From positions 1 to 31,113 of the forward strand of contig CAZCLF010000024.1 of the NCBI GenBank assembly GCA_964499485.1: a stretch of 31,113 nucleotides of DNA, in the 5' to 3' direction. This DNA comes from Ga0074130 sp964499485 (GTDB taxonomy: Bacteria > Pseudomonadota > Gammaproteobacteria > Burkholderiales > Rhodocyclaceae). A program made the translations under genes and the position numbers. Shown in pieces: positions 21,394-29,239 of this stretch; the first letter of the stretch is position 1; each line of letters opens with the position of its first letter. Under the pieces are notes generated by a model. It searched no databases. It saw only the letters and a list, made by a program, of their open reading frames with translations, and was not told the DNA's origin.

Positions 21394-23348
21394 GTTTCAA
21401 GAACTGGAATCTCGAACACGATGGTGAGGGTATTACCTGGGTGACGCTGGATCGTCCTGAGGTGAGTGCCAATACGCTGGCGAGCAGCGTGATGGACGAG
21501 CTCAGCGATGTGCTGGATGTCCTCAATGAAATCAAGCCACGCGGGGTGGTATTTCGCTCCGGCAAGCGTGCCGGGTTTATTGCCGGGGCCGACATTGAAG
21601 AATTCAAAGGAATGGATATTCCCAAGGGCCGTGCGCTGATCAAGCGTGGCTGGGACTTATTTAATCGGCTCGCGGCAGTGAAATACCCCACGCTCGCCTT
21701 GATTCAAGGGCACTGCATGGGCGGTGGGTTGGAGCTGGCCTTGGCCTGTCGCTATCGGATCGTTGTTGATGAGCTGGGCACGCGTTTGGCATTGCCTGAG
21801 GTCAAACTCGGCATCGTGCCGGGCTGGGGTGGCATGCTGCGTCTGCCGCAGCTGGTGGGGCCTGCGGTTGCGCTGGATATGATGCTGACAGGCCGCACCG
21901 TCGATGCACGACGTGCCAAAAAAATAGGCCTTGCTGATGCCTGCGTGCCGCCGCGTGTCATGACTCAAGCGGCGAAAAGTCTCGTCGTATCAGGGCAGTC
22001 TGCCTATCGCCCTCCCTTGGTACAACGTTTACAGAATGGCTTGTTGCGCGGTTTCGTTGCCAAGCAGGCGATAAAGTCAGTCGCGCAAAAGGCCAATCCG
22101 ATTCACTACCCAGCCCCTTACGCCATCATCGAGATGTGGCGCAACTACGCGGGTAACCCGCTTGAGGTTCCTGCCCATCTGACAACGTCGCTGGATGCGG
22201 TGCTCAGCTCTGCCACGACCGCTAATTTGGTGCGCGTGTTCTTCCTGCAAGAGCGGCTGAAGTCATTCGGCAAGGTGGAAGCAGGTACTGCTGCGAAGTT
22301 TGATCTGCAACATGTGCATGTGATTGGTGCTGGGGTCATGGGCGGGGATATTGCCGCCTGGTGTGCCTTGCGCGGCTTGCGCGTCACCCTGCAAGATCAA
22401 TCCGTCGAGCGGATTGCGCCGGCGATTGTGCGGGCACAGAAAACCTTTGAGCGCAGCCTGCGCGAGCCGCGCCTGGTGCGGCAAGCCCTAGACAGGCTGA
22501 TTCCCGATGCGCAAGGCGACGGCGTCATCAAGGCAGATGTGATTATCGAGGCGATCTTCGAGAACCTGGAAGCCAAGCAAACCCTGTTTGCCGATTTGGA
22601 GCAACGCGCGAAACCGACAGCGATGTTGGCCAGCAATACCTCCAGCCTCAAGCTGGGCGATATTGCCAAGCGCTTGCGCGCACCCGAGCGACTGGTCGGT
22701 ATTCATTTTTTCAACCCGGTCGCGCAGATGCCCCTGGTTGAGGTGGTTAAGGGGGCCGCTACGTTGCCCGAACATGCTGAGCGTGCCGCTGTGTTTGTGC
22801 GCAAGCTCGACAAGTTGCCCCTGCCGGTGGCTGACGCGCCAGGTTTCCTCGTCAATGCCGTGCTTGCCCCGTATCTGGAGGAGGCCATGCGCTGCGTCGA
22901 TGAAGGCATTGCCCCTGAGCTGGTGGATCGCGCGGCAACCGATTTTGGTATGCCCATGGGGCCCATCGAGTTGGCCGACACTGTGGGGCTCGATATCGCC
23001 GCCAAAGTAGGCACCCAGTTGGTGAGCGGGCCGAATGGCAGCCAGCCGGGCGCGATGCCGCCACGGCGCTTGAGTGAGTTGCTGGTAGCCGGTCATCTGG
23101 GGCGTAAATCTGGGCAGGGGTATTACCGCTATGTCGACGGTAAGCCACAAAAATCTACAGCAGCGGATGCGGCTGAAGACCTGAGCAAGCTGACCGAACG
23201 GTTGATCCATCCCATGCTGGCCGCAGCGCAGGCGCTGGTGGCTGCAGGCGTGGTGAGTGATGCGGATGCGGCCGATGCTGGGGTGATCTTTGGGACCGGT
23301 TTTGCGCCCTTCCGTGGCGGGCCATTGCATTATCTGGCGCGTCGTTAA
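21390..23348 (+). CDS. fadJ: 3-hydroxyacyl-CoA dehydrogenase / enoyl-CoA hydratase (FadJ/FadB-like)
   Basis: This bifunctional alpha subunit carries out hydration and NAD-dependent dehydrogenation in beta-oxidation. The predicted protein has 652 residues from ATG 21390 (MSFKNWNLEHDG), which overlaps the thiolase stop and has GGTGGAGG upstream. The hydratase domain (about 1-195) has Glu115 in GGGLEL and Glu137 in LPEVKLG. The dehydrogenase Rossmann motif GAGVMG is at 313-318; Ser418, His439 (HFFNPV) and Glu451 fit the active site, and the C-terminal domain follows. It is shorter than E. coli FadJ (714) or FadB (729). Whether FadJ or FadB is the true counterpart is uncertain. Confidence 0.92.
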   Translation: MSFKNWNLEHDGEGITWVTLDRPEVSANTLASSVMDELSDVLDVLNEIKPRGVVFRSGKRAGFIAGADIEEFKGMDIPKGRALIKRGWDLFNRLAAVKYPTLALIQGHCMGGGLELALACRYRIVVDELGTRLALPEVKLGIVPGWGGMLRLPQLVGPAVALDMMLTGRTVDARRAKKIGLADACVPPRVMTQAAKSLVVSGQSAYRPPLVQRLQNGLLRGFVAKQAIKSVAQKANPIHYPAPYAIIEMWRNYAGNPLEVPAHLTTSLDAVLSSATTANLVRVFFLQERLKSFGKVEAGTAAKFDLQHVHVIGAGVMGGDIAAWCALRGLRVTLQDQSVERIAPAIVRAQKTFERSLREPRLVRQALDRLIPDAQGDGVIKADVIIEAIFENLEAKQTLFADLEQRAKPTAMLASNTSSLKLGDIAKRLRAPERLVGIHFFNPVAQMPLVEVVKGAATLPEHAERAAVFVRKLDKLPLPVADAPGFLVNAVLAPYLEEAMRCVDEGIAPELVDRAATDFGMPMGPIELADTVGLDIAAKVGTQLVSGPNGSQPGAMPPRRLSELLVAGHLGRKSGQGYYRYVDGKPQKSTAADAAEDLSKLTERLIHPMLAAAQALVAAGVVSDADAADAGVIFGTGFAPFRGGPLHYLARR

Positions 23349-23388
23349 GGGGTTACCCTGCGTCAGTAGCGCAAACATGGCCTAAAAA

Positions 23389-23415
23389 CCGGCTTCCTCA
23401 GTCCTTAGGGGCCGG
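23389..23415. other. Stem-loop after the beta-oxidation operon
   Basis: CCGGC (23389-23393) pairs with GCCGG (23411-23415), with an inner CCT/AGG pairing. It is followed by five T only when read on the minus strand (AAAAA at 23384-23388), where no gene ends. On the plus strand it could still end or stabilise the fad mRNA. Weak call. Confidence 0.3.
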
Positions 23416-23467
23416 CAAACGCACGCTACCATTGACTAAATTTGGCCTTACTACGGGTAGCGTTTGC
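23415..23467 (+). promoter_or_regulatory. Large inverted repeat covering the DUF2802 start region
   Basis: The left arm GCAAACGCACGCTACC (23415-23430) and right arm GGTAGCGTTTGC (23456-23467) are complementary apart from four extra bases in the left arm. The loop of 25 bases holds a TTGACT, but no good -10 follows. The right arm contains the only purine-rich stretch (GGGTAG) that could bind the ribosome for the TTG start at 23470. The repeat may therefore be an operator or an mRNA stem that hides the start. Confidence 0.45.
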
Positions 23468-23469
23468 AC

Positions 23470-24093
23470 TTGGACAGTATTCTCGAATTCATTGGCGACT
23501 TCGGCTGGCGTGAAGCTGTGGTGCTGTGCATCGTCCTGCTGACGGTTTATTTCGTCATCATGGTGTTGCGCTTCATGCAGCTGCCGCGGCCGGATGCGTA
23601 TCGCTATGGCGACCTACGGGCGCCCGAGATGCGCTCGGTGCCGCCTGAGTTCGATGCGCCACCGGGTACGGCATTGGCTGGGATTTGGGAGTCGCCCACT
23701 GAACCCAGCTTGATGCCATCCCGCCCGGTCGAGTCACGCCCACCAAAGTCTGCCGATGTGGCAGCCCCCGAAAATGATTTTGCGACCCAACTTACGCAGA
23801 AAACGCTGGAGAGCGAAGTGCGCCAGTTGCGCGATCAATTGGCTGAGTCACGCCTCGAAATTAGCCGTATGCGCGAGGAAATGAGCAAGCTCAGTGCGGC
23901 GCAGAAGGTTTCACCGCTCTACAACGAAGCCATGGCGCTTGCCGTACGTGGTGTCGATGCTGCTGGCGTGGCCGGTCGTTGCGGGATTTCAATTGCGGAG
24001 GCCGAATTGGTGGTGGCGTTGAGCAAGCGCCCCGAGCCAGAGGCTTATGCGGAAGCAGAGGGAGAGGGCTATGGCCGAAACGAACGAATCTAG
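23470..24093 (+). CDS. DUF2802-domain membrane/coiled-coil protein
   Basis: The 207-residue protein has one transmembrane helix (about residues 16-35), a proline-rich stretch, a predicted coiled coil (about 110-145, ESEVRQLRDQLAESRLE) and a C-terminal DUF2802-like helical domain (about 150-187) with the pattern MALAVRGVDAAGVAGRCGIS then EAELVVALS. The domain looks like a helix-turn-helix variant; its function is unknown. No ATG is available: TTG at 23470 or 23464 are the only starts that keep the membrane helix, since an in-frame TAG lies at 23458. I prefer 23470 (MDSILEFIG). It overlaps the SPOR-domain gene by 23 bp and is close to fliW, suggesting an envelope or motility role. Confidence 0.75.
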   Translation: MDSILEFIGDFGWREAVVLCIVLLTVYFVIMVLRFMQLPRPDAYRYGDLRAPEMRSVPPEFDAPPGTALAGIWESPTEPSLMPSRPVESRPPKSADVAAPENDFATQLTQKTLESEVRQLRDQLAESRLEISRMREEMSKLSAAQKVSPLYNEAMALAVRGVDAAGVAGRCGISIAEAELVVALSKRPEPEAYAEAEGEGYGRNERI

Positions 24094-24835
24094 TCCCAAC
24101 ACAGCCGTACCAGTGGATGAAGACCTGTTGCGCCAGCGCCTGCTTCGCCGCATTGGTCTGGCCGGTGTGGTGATTGTGGCTTTGATCTCGAGTCTGGCTA
24201 TTTTTGATGCCGTGTTTGTTGATCCGCCCGCTCCACCGCCAGTGGCCATTGAGGCAGCACCGGTTGCCGTCAATCCAGAACCTGCGCCTGCCACGCCGGC
24301 TGAGCCCGCTGAGCCGGTTGTAGCGACGCCTGCGGTTGAGGAGAAGGTCCCTGACGTTGCCCCACCGGCTGAGCCGGCGAAGGAGGCAGCGCCCCCTGCA
24401 GTCAAGCCGCCCGCCAATGCCATTAAGGAAATCACCAAGCCTGCGCCGCGTAATGAGGGTAAGCCCGCCCCGGCTGCAGCGCCCGAGCGCACGGCAGCAC
24501 CCAGCCTACCGCCGCCTCCACCTGTGCGTGAGCCACTGGTGAGTAAGCCGGTGATTGCACAGCCAGCCAATCCACGCCCTGTGGCAACGACCCCGATTCG
24601 TCCGCTGACCGGCGCAGATGAGGCGAGCCGTCGCTACCTAGTACAAATGGGCGTATTCAGTAATGTCGCCAATGCTGAGGAGCTGAAAGCGCGCCTCGAT
24701 AAGGCCGGCATTCCGACGCAGATAGAAGCACGTGTGCAAGTCGGCCCATTTGCCAGCAAGGCAGAGGCAGAAGCAGCACAAAAGAAAATGGCCGCTATGG
24801 GCCTTAACGGTTTGCTGGTCTCAGGAAGGAAATAA
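24071..24835 (+). CDS. SPOR-domain inner-membrane protein
   Basis: The 254-residue protein has a short cytoplasmic N terminus, one membrane helix (about 29-50), a long Pro/Ala/Glu-rich periplasmic linker and a C-terminal SPOR domain (about 186-254, YLVQMGVFSNVANAEELK then VGPFASKAEAE). SPOR domains bind denuded septal peptidoglycan, and this layout resembles DedD/FtsN-type division proteins. The ATG at 24071 has GGAGAGGG upstream and lies inside the end of the DUF2802 gene, so the two are likely translationally coupled; an ATG at 24047 in the same frame is less well placed. fliW starts 4 bp after its stop. Confidence 0.85.
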   Translation: MAETNESSPNTAVPVDEDLLRQRLLRRIGLAGVVIVALISSLAIFDAVFVDPPAPPPVAIEAAPVAVNPEPAPATPAEPAEPVVATPAVEEKVPDVAPPAEPAKEAAPPAVKPPANAIKEITKPAPRNEGKPAPAAAPERTAAPSLPPPPPVREPLVSKPVIAQPANPRPVATTPIRPLTGADEASRRYLVQMGVFSNVANAEELKARLDKAGIPTQIEARVQVGPFASKAEAEAAQKKMAAMGLNGLLVSGRK

Positions 24836-24839
24836 ACCA

Positions 24840-25265
24840 ATGACGATAACAATTAACAGCAGCCGCTACGGTCTCATCGAGGTCGCAGAAGACAAAGTGA
24901 TTGAATTTGCCGCAGGCCTACCGGGCTTCGAAGGGCTCACACGCTTTGCACTGTTACATCCTGAGGACGATGCGCCAAAGTATTTCATCCTGCATTCGCT
25001 TGAGGATGCCGATGTGTCGTTCACCATTACGGACCCGGCCACCTTCGGCTTCAGCTATGAAATCGTATTGGATGACACAATCAATACCCTGTTACAGCAA
25101 GCGGATACGCCGGAAGCTGTGGCAGATGATGCGGTACTGGTCATTCTCGCTAAAGAGGATGACAATGGCCCGCTCCGTGCCAACTTAAAAGGGCCGTTGA
25201 TCCTGAATTTGAAGACGCGACGTGGAGTGCAGCACACCTTCACGCGCCTTGATTACGCTATCTGA
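24840..25265 (+). CDS. fliW: Flagellar assembly factor FliW
   Basis: FliW binds flagellin and antagonises the RNA-binding regulator CsrA, so that flagellin translation responds to secretion. The 141-residue product has family length, the segment VIEFAAGLPGFEGLTRFALL, the FTITDPATF block, then VLVILAKEDDNGPLRANLKGP cut here into its two halves (VLVILAK; NLKGPLILN). ATG 24840 follows AGGAAGGA. No flagellin or csrA gene is in the window, so this is a detached copy next to envelope genes; ridA starts 9 bp downstream. Confidence 0.9.
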   Translation: MTITINSSRYGLIEVAEDKVIEFAAGLPGFEGLTRFALLHPEDDAPKYFILHSLEDADVSFTITDPATFGFSYEIVLDDTINTLLQQADTPEAVADDAVLVILAKEDDNGPLRANLKGPLILNLKTRRGVQHTFTRLDYAI

Positions 25266-25274
25266 GGTTCTGCA

Positions 25275-25655
25275 ATGACTCGCAAGATTATTTCCACACC
25301 TAATGCACCTGCAGCCATCGGCACATATTCGCAAGCCGTGCAGGTTGAAAACTTTGTGTACATGTCCGGCCAGATCGGTCTGGACCCGGCCACCATGCTG
25401 GTGGTGGACGGTATTGATGCGCAGATCGTGCGCGTTTTTGAAAACCTCAAGGCAGTGGCTGAGGCTGCTGGCGGAACACTCAACCATGCGGTCAAGTTCA
25501 ATATCTACCTGACCGATCTGGCCAACTTCGCCAAGGTGAATGAAGTCATGGCGCGTTATCTGGCCCAGCCTTACCCTGCCCGTGCTGCGATTGGTGTTGC
25601 CTCCCTGCCGCGTGGCGCGCTGGTTGAAGCCGAGGCTGTTCTCTACCTGGGCTGA
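25275..25655 (+). CDS. RidA-family enamine/imine deaminase
   Basis: RidA proteins hydrolyse reactive 2-aminoacrylate and related imines released by PLP enzymes. The 126-residue protein has the expected pattern: IISTPNAPAAIGTYSQA at the N terminus, GQIGLDPAT, the conserved Arg103 in YPARAAIGV, and LPRGALVEAEAV at the C terminus. These residues agree with a catalytic RidA-type member rather than an inactive Rid subfamily. It sits between fliW and recG with small gaps and was probably transcribed with them. Confidence 0.93.
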   Translation: MTRKIISTPNAPAAIGTYSQAVQVENFVYMSGQIGLDPATMLVVDGIDAQIVRVFENLKAVAEAAGGTLNHAVKFNIYLTDLANFAKVNEVMARYLAQPYPARAAIGVASLPRGALVEAEAVLYLG

Positions 25656-25661
25656 TGTTCG

Positions 25662-27788
25662 ATGGCGGGTGAGCCTGCCGCGCCCGTCGTGCCAAGTCTG
25701 GCCGGCATGCCCGGCGTTAACAAGGCAGTTGCTGCCAAGCTGGCCAAGATCGGTTTGCGCAGCCAAGAAGATCTGGCGCTGCATCTGCCGCTGCGCTTTG
25801 AAGACGAGACGCTGATCACGCCCGTTGCTGCTGCGCCCCCCGGTGTCAGCGTGCAATGCGAAGTCACTGTCATCAGTAGTGATGTGGCTTTCCGGCCACG
25901 CCGCCAGCTCGTTGCCAGGGCCCAGGATGCGGCCGGTGACTTGTTGGTACTGCGCTTCCTTAATTTTTATCCGAGTCAGCAGAAGCAACTACAAGCGGGC
26001 GCGCATCTGCGCGTGTTCGGCGAGATTCGCCATGGCTTCTTTGGCGCCGAGATGGTCCATCCGCGCTGCCAGAAGGTGGAGCCCGACGAAGCCTTGCCGC
26101 AAACACTTACGCCCGTGTACCCGACTACCGCGGGTGTGGGGCAGGGCACCATGCGGCGGCTGGTTCAACGGGCCCTAACGGTAGCTGATCTTTCTGAAAC
26201 GCTGCCAGAAGCGCTACTCAAAAAGCATAAGCTCGCGCCGTTTGCTGACAGCGTGCGCTTGCTGCATCAACCGCCGCACGTTGAGTTTGGTGAGTCCATT
26301 GAACGCGTGCAGCAAGGGGCATGGCAGCGCGTACGCTTTGATGAATTACTGGCCCAGCAAATTTCACTGCGCCGCGCATATGTGCGGCGCCGCGAGCACA
26401 CTGCACCGCGACTTCCCTCAACCGGCGAGCTCACCAACGCCCTTTTGACAAGCCTACCGTTTGCGCTCACTGCCGCACAGCAGCGTGTGTGCACTGAAAT
26501 CCGCCAAGACCTTGCCCAAGCGCATCCAATGCAGCGTTTGTTGCAAGGTGATGTCGGCAGCGGCAAGACTGTGGTGGCTGCATTGGCGATGTTGCAAGCG
26601 GTCGAGAATGGCTATCAGGCTGCGTTGATGGCACCGACCGAAATTCTTGCCGAGCAGCATTACCTCAAGTTACGACAATGGTTGCCGCCCCTAGGGATAG
26701 AAGTCGCTTGGCTGACAGGTAGTCTTAAGAAAAAAGAAAAGACCGCAATGCTGGAAGCCGTTGCCAGTGGTCAGGCGCACGTGGTGGTCGGAACCCATGC
26801 CTTAATTGAAGATACCGTGGCCTTCAAACAGCTTGGCCTCGCCGTGATTGATGAGCAACATCGATTCGGGGTACGCCAGCGGCTGGCCTTGCGGCAAAAA
26901 ACCATGCAGGTCGAAATGAGTGGGACTGCCGATAAGGCGGCGTCTATAGGAACTGCCGGCACGACGTCTTCCGTCCATCAGCTGATGATGTCCGCCACCC
27001 CTATTCCGCGTACGCTGGCGATGAGTTTGTATGCAGATCTAGATGTGTCGGTAATTGACGAGCTTCCACCGGGCCGCACCCCCATTCGTACTCGCTTGGT
27101 CACGGCGGCTCGGCGTGAAGAGGTTGTCGCCCGTGTGCATGAGGCCTGCCTGGGTGGGCATCAGGCCTACTGGATCTGTCCACTGGTGGATGAAAGCGAA
27201 ACACTCGATTTGCAGAATGCGATTGCCACTTACGAAGCGCTGCGCACCGAGCTGCCGGACATCCATGTTGGGTTGGTGCATGGACGGATGAAGGCCGATG
27301 AAAAGTCAGCGACAATGGAAGCCTTTGGGCGCAACGATATTCAGCTGCTGGTGTCTACGACCGTGATTGAAGTGGGTGTGGATGTGCCGAACGCGACCTT
27401 GATGGTGATTGAGCATGCTGAGCGATTTGGCTTGGCTCAGCTACATCAGCTGCGCGGACGGGTAGGGCGTGGTGCCGCCGAGTCATCCTGCATCTTGATG
27501 TATGCACCGCCGCTGTCTGAGATGGCACGGGCGCGTTTAAAAGTAATATTTGAAAATACGGATGGCTTTGAAATTGCCCGTCACGACTTGCAACTGCGCG
27601 GTCCAGGCGAATTCATCGGTGCCCGACAGAGCGGCTTGCCCATGCTCAAATACGCGGATCTCGAAGACCCTGTGCTGATTGAAGCCGCACGTACCGCCGC
27701 CGAAGAGATGTTGCGTGATTACCCCGATCATGCCGAGCGCCATTTGCAGCGCTGGCTGGCGGGTGCCGAAGAGTTGTTGAAAGCATGA
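25662..27788 (+). CDS. recG: ATP-dependent DNA helicase RecG
   Basis: RecG remodels stalled replication forks and branched DNA. The 708-residue protein (E. coli 693) has an N-terminal wedge domain, then helicase motifs: Walker A GDVGSGKT (296-303), GTHALIEDTV, the DEQH box (397-400), SATPIPRTLAMS, and the C-terminal RGRVGRGAAESSC. Between the DEQH box and SATPIPR it carries about 16 extra residues (around 418-436, Ser/Gly/Thr/Ala rich) relative to E. coli. ATG 25662 lies 6 bp after the ridA stop with no clear ribosome binding site. It overlaps ubiC by 4 bp. Confidence 0.97.
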   Translation: MAGEPAAPVVPSLAGMPGVNKAVAAKLAKIGLRSQEDLALHLPLRFEDETLITPVAAAPPGVSVQCEVTVISSDVAFRPRRQLVARAQDAAGDLLVLRFLNFYPSQQKQLQAGAHLRVFGEIRHGFFGAEMVHPRCQKVEPDEALPQTLTPVYPTTAGVGQGTMRRLVQRALTVADLSETLPEALLKKHKLAPFADSVRLLHQPPHVEFGESIERVQQGAWQRVRFDELLAQQISLRRAYVRRREHTAPRLPSTGELTNALLTSLPFALTAAQQRVCTEIRQDLAQAHPMQRLLQGDVGSGKTVVAALAMLQAVENGYQAALMAPTEILAEQHYLKLRQWLPPLGIEVAWLTGSLKKKEKTAMLEAVASGQAHVVVGTHALIEDTVAFKQLGLAVIDEQHRFGVRQRLALRQKTMQVEMSGTADKAASIGTAGTTSSVHQLMMSATPIPRTLAMSLYADLDVSVIDELPPGRTPIRTRLVTAARREEVVARVHEACLGGHQAYWICPLVDESETLDLQNAIATYEALRTELPDIHVGLVHGRMKADEKSATMEAFGRNDIQLLVSTTVIEVGVDVPNATLMVIEHAERFGLAQLHQLRGRVGRGAAESSCILMYAPPLSEMARARLKVIFENTDGFEIARHDLQLRGPGEFIGARQSGLPMLKYADLEDPVLIEAARTAAEEMLRDYPDHAERHLQRWLAGAEELLKA

Positions 27789-28351
27789 GTGTGAACAGAA
27801 TCAGTAGCCGCAGTCCCGATGCCGGTGGATGGAGTCCACGTATTCCACACACCTTGCCGCATGTATTGCGCAGCTGGTTGTCGGAGAGCGGCTCACTGAC
27901 CCAGCGCATCCAACAGATTTGCTCACCCGCACGACCCTTCAGCTTGCGCCTGCTGACACGCGGCTTTGCGGCCGCCCATCGGGATGAGCTGCCATTGTTG
28001 GGCCTGCATGACCGGGCGCGTGTACGCGAAATCCTGCTGCAACGTGGCGAGACCCCATTGGTCTTTGCGCACTCCGTGATTTCACATCGCGATTTGCGTG
28101 GTGCATGGGCCATCCTCGATGGTATTGGCGGGCGCTCGCTTGGCAGTGTTCTGTTTTCTGATCACCGCGTGCGCCGCGGTGCGCTGCATTTTCGCCGCAT
28201 TGATGCACGCCACCCGCTTTATCGAAAAGCACTGCCTTGGTGTGGTGGCGTAGCGCCAGCAACCCTGTGGGCGCGCCGTGCTATTTTTCTGCGACAGGGG
28301 CGCCCCCTGATCGTGACTGAAGTTTTTCTACCGGAAGTGATGCAGCCATGA
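27785..28351 (+). CDS. ubiC: Chorismate pyruvate-lyase
   Basis: UbiC converts chorismate to 4-hydroxybenzoate and pyruvate, the entry to ubiquinone synthesis. The 188-residue protein is a little longer than E. coli UbiC (165). The active-site residues are kept: Arg81 in VREILL (E. coli Arg76) and Glu179 in VTEVFLP (E. coli Glu155), plus the GGRSLGSVLF segment. It overlaps recG upstream and ubiA downstream by 4 bp each, so its product and the prenyltransferase that uses 4-hydroxybenzoate are probably co-translated. Confidence 0.92.
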   Translation: MSVNRISSRSPDAGGWSPRIPHTLPHVLRSWLSESGSLTQRIQQICSPARPFSLRLLTRGFAAAHRDELPLLGLHDRARVREILLQRGETPLVFAHSVISHRDLRGAWAILDGIGGRSLGSVLFSDHRVRRGALHFRRIDARHPLYRKALPWCGGVAPATLWARRAIFLRQGRPLIVTEVFLPEVMQP

Positions 28352-29229
28352 CACTGGATGAACTGAAAGCCAGAATGGATGTGTATGAACGCCTAATGCG
28401 ACTCGACAAGCCCATCGGCATTTTGCTCTTGCTGTGGCCAACCCTATGGGGGCTGTGGGCAGTGACTTGGGGAAGCCCCCCGTTGATGGTGGTGTGGATA
28501 TTTGTGTTGGGCACGGTACTCATGCGCTCGGCCGGCTGCGTGATCAACGATTACGCGGATCGTGATTTTGACCCGCATGTGGAGCGCACCAAAAACCGTC
28601 CGCTGGCAGCCAAGGTGGTGAGCACCAAGGAGGCGCTGGGGCTTGCCGCTGTGCTCGCGTTGCTGGCCTTCGTTCTTATCCTGCCGCTTAACAAGGTCGT
28701 ATGGCTGCTCTCCGTGCCCGCATTGCTGCTGGCCGCCAGCTACCCCTTTACCAAACGTTTTTTGGCCATACCGCAGGCTTATCTTGGGGTGGCATTTGGC
28801 TTTGGTATTCCAATGGGCTATGCCGCCATTCTGGAAATGGTGCCGTGGGGCGCCTGGGTATTACTCGCAGCAAACGTGTTCTGGGCAGTTGCCTATGACA
28901 CTGAGTATGCGATGGTGGATCGCGAGGATGATCTCAAGATTGGCATCAAGACCTCCGCGATTACCTTTGGCCGTTTTGATGTTGCTGCCGTTATGCTTTG
29001 CTATGCGTGTGCACTAGGCCTCTTGGCATGGTTCGGCACACTCAGCCGTTATGGCCCGCTCTATTATGTGGGGCTGCTGATGGCAGCCGCCATTGCGATC
29101 TATCACTACTTGCTGATTCGCGGCCGTGAGCGAGAGAAATGCTTCAAGGCCTTTTTGCATAACACTTGGTTTGGGGCAGCTGTCTTTGCGGGCTTTGTCG
29201 CTGAATTAAATCTCAAGTCATACCTTTGA
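28348..29229 (+). CDS. ubiA: 4-hydroxybenzoate octaprenyltransferase
   Basis: UbiA attaches a polyprenyl chain to 4-hydroxybenzoate in the inner membrane. The 293-residue protein is mostly transmembrane helices. The first aspartate-rich motif is NDYADRDFD (67-75), followed by HVERTKNRPLAA; the second is around Asp184-Asp194 (YDTEYAMVDREDD). The start overlaps the ubiC stop (ATGA). UbiD, which acts next, begins 10 bp downstream. Confidence 0.97.
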   Translation: MTLDELKARMDVYERLMRLDKPIGILLLLWPTLWGLWAVTWGSPPLMVVWIFVLGTVLMRSAGCVINDYADRDFDPHVERTKNRPLAAKVVSTKEALGLAAVLALLAFVLILPLNKVVWLLSVPALLLAASYPFTKRFLAIPQAYLGVAFGFGIPMGYAAILEMVPWGAWVLLAANVFWAVAYDTEYAMVDREDDLKIGIKTSAITFGRFDVAAVMLCYACALGLLAWFGTLSRYGPLYYVGLLMAAAIAIYHYLLIRGREREKCFKAFLHNTWFGAAVFAGFVAELNLKSYL

Positions 29230-29239
29230 AAGTGTGTCC

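Noticed and set aside
23432..23460. Promoter TTGACT with a -10 at 23455-23460 for the DUF2802 gene
   Set aside because: The would-be -10 is GGGTAG, too far from consensus, so I do not call it as a promoter.
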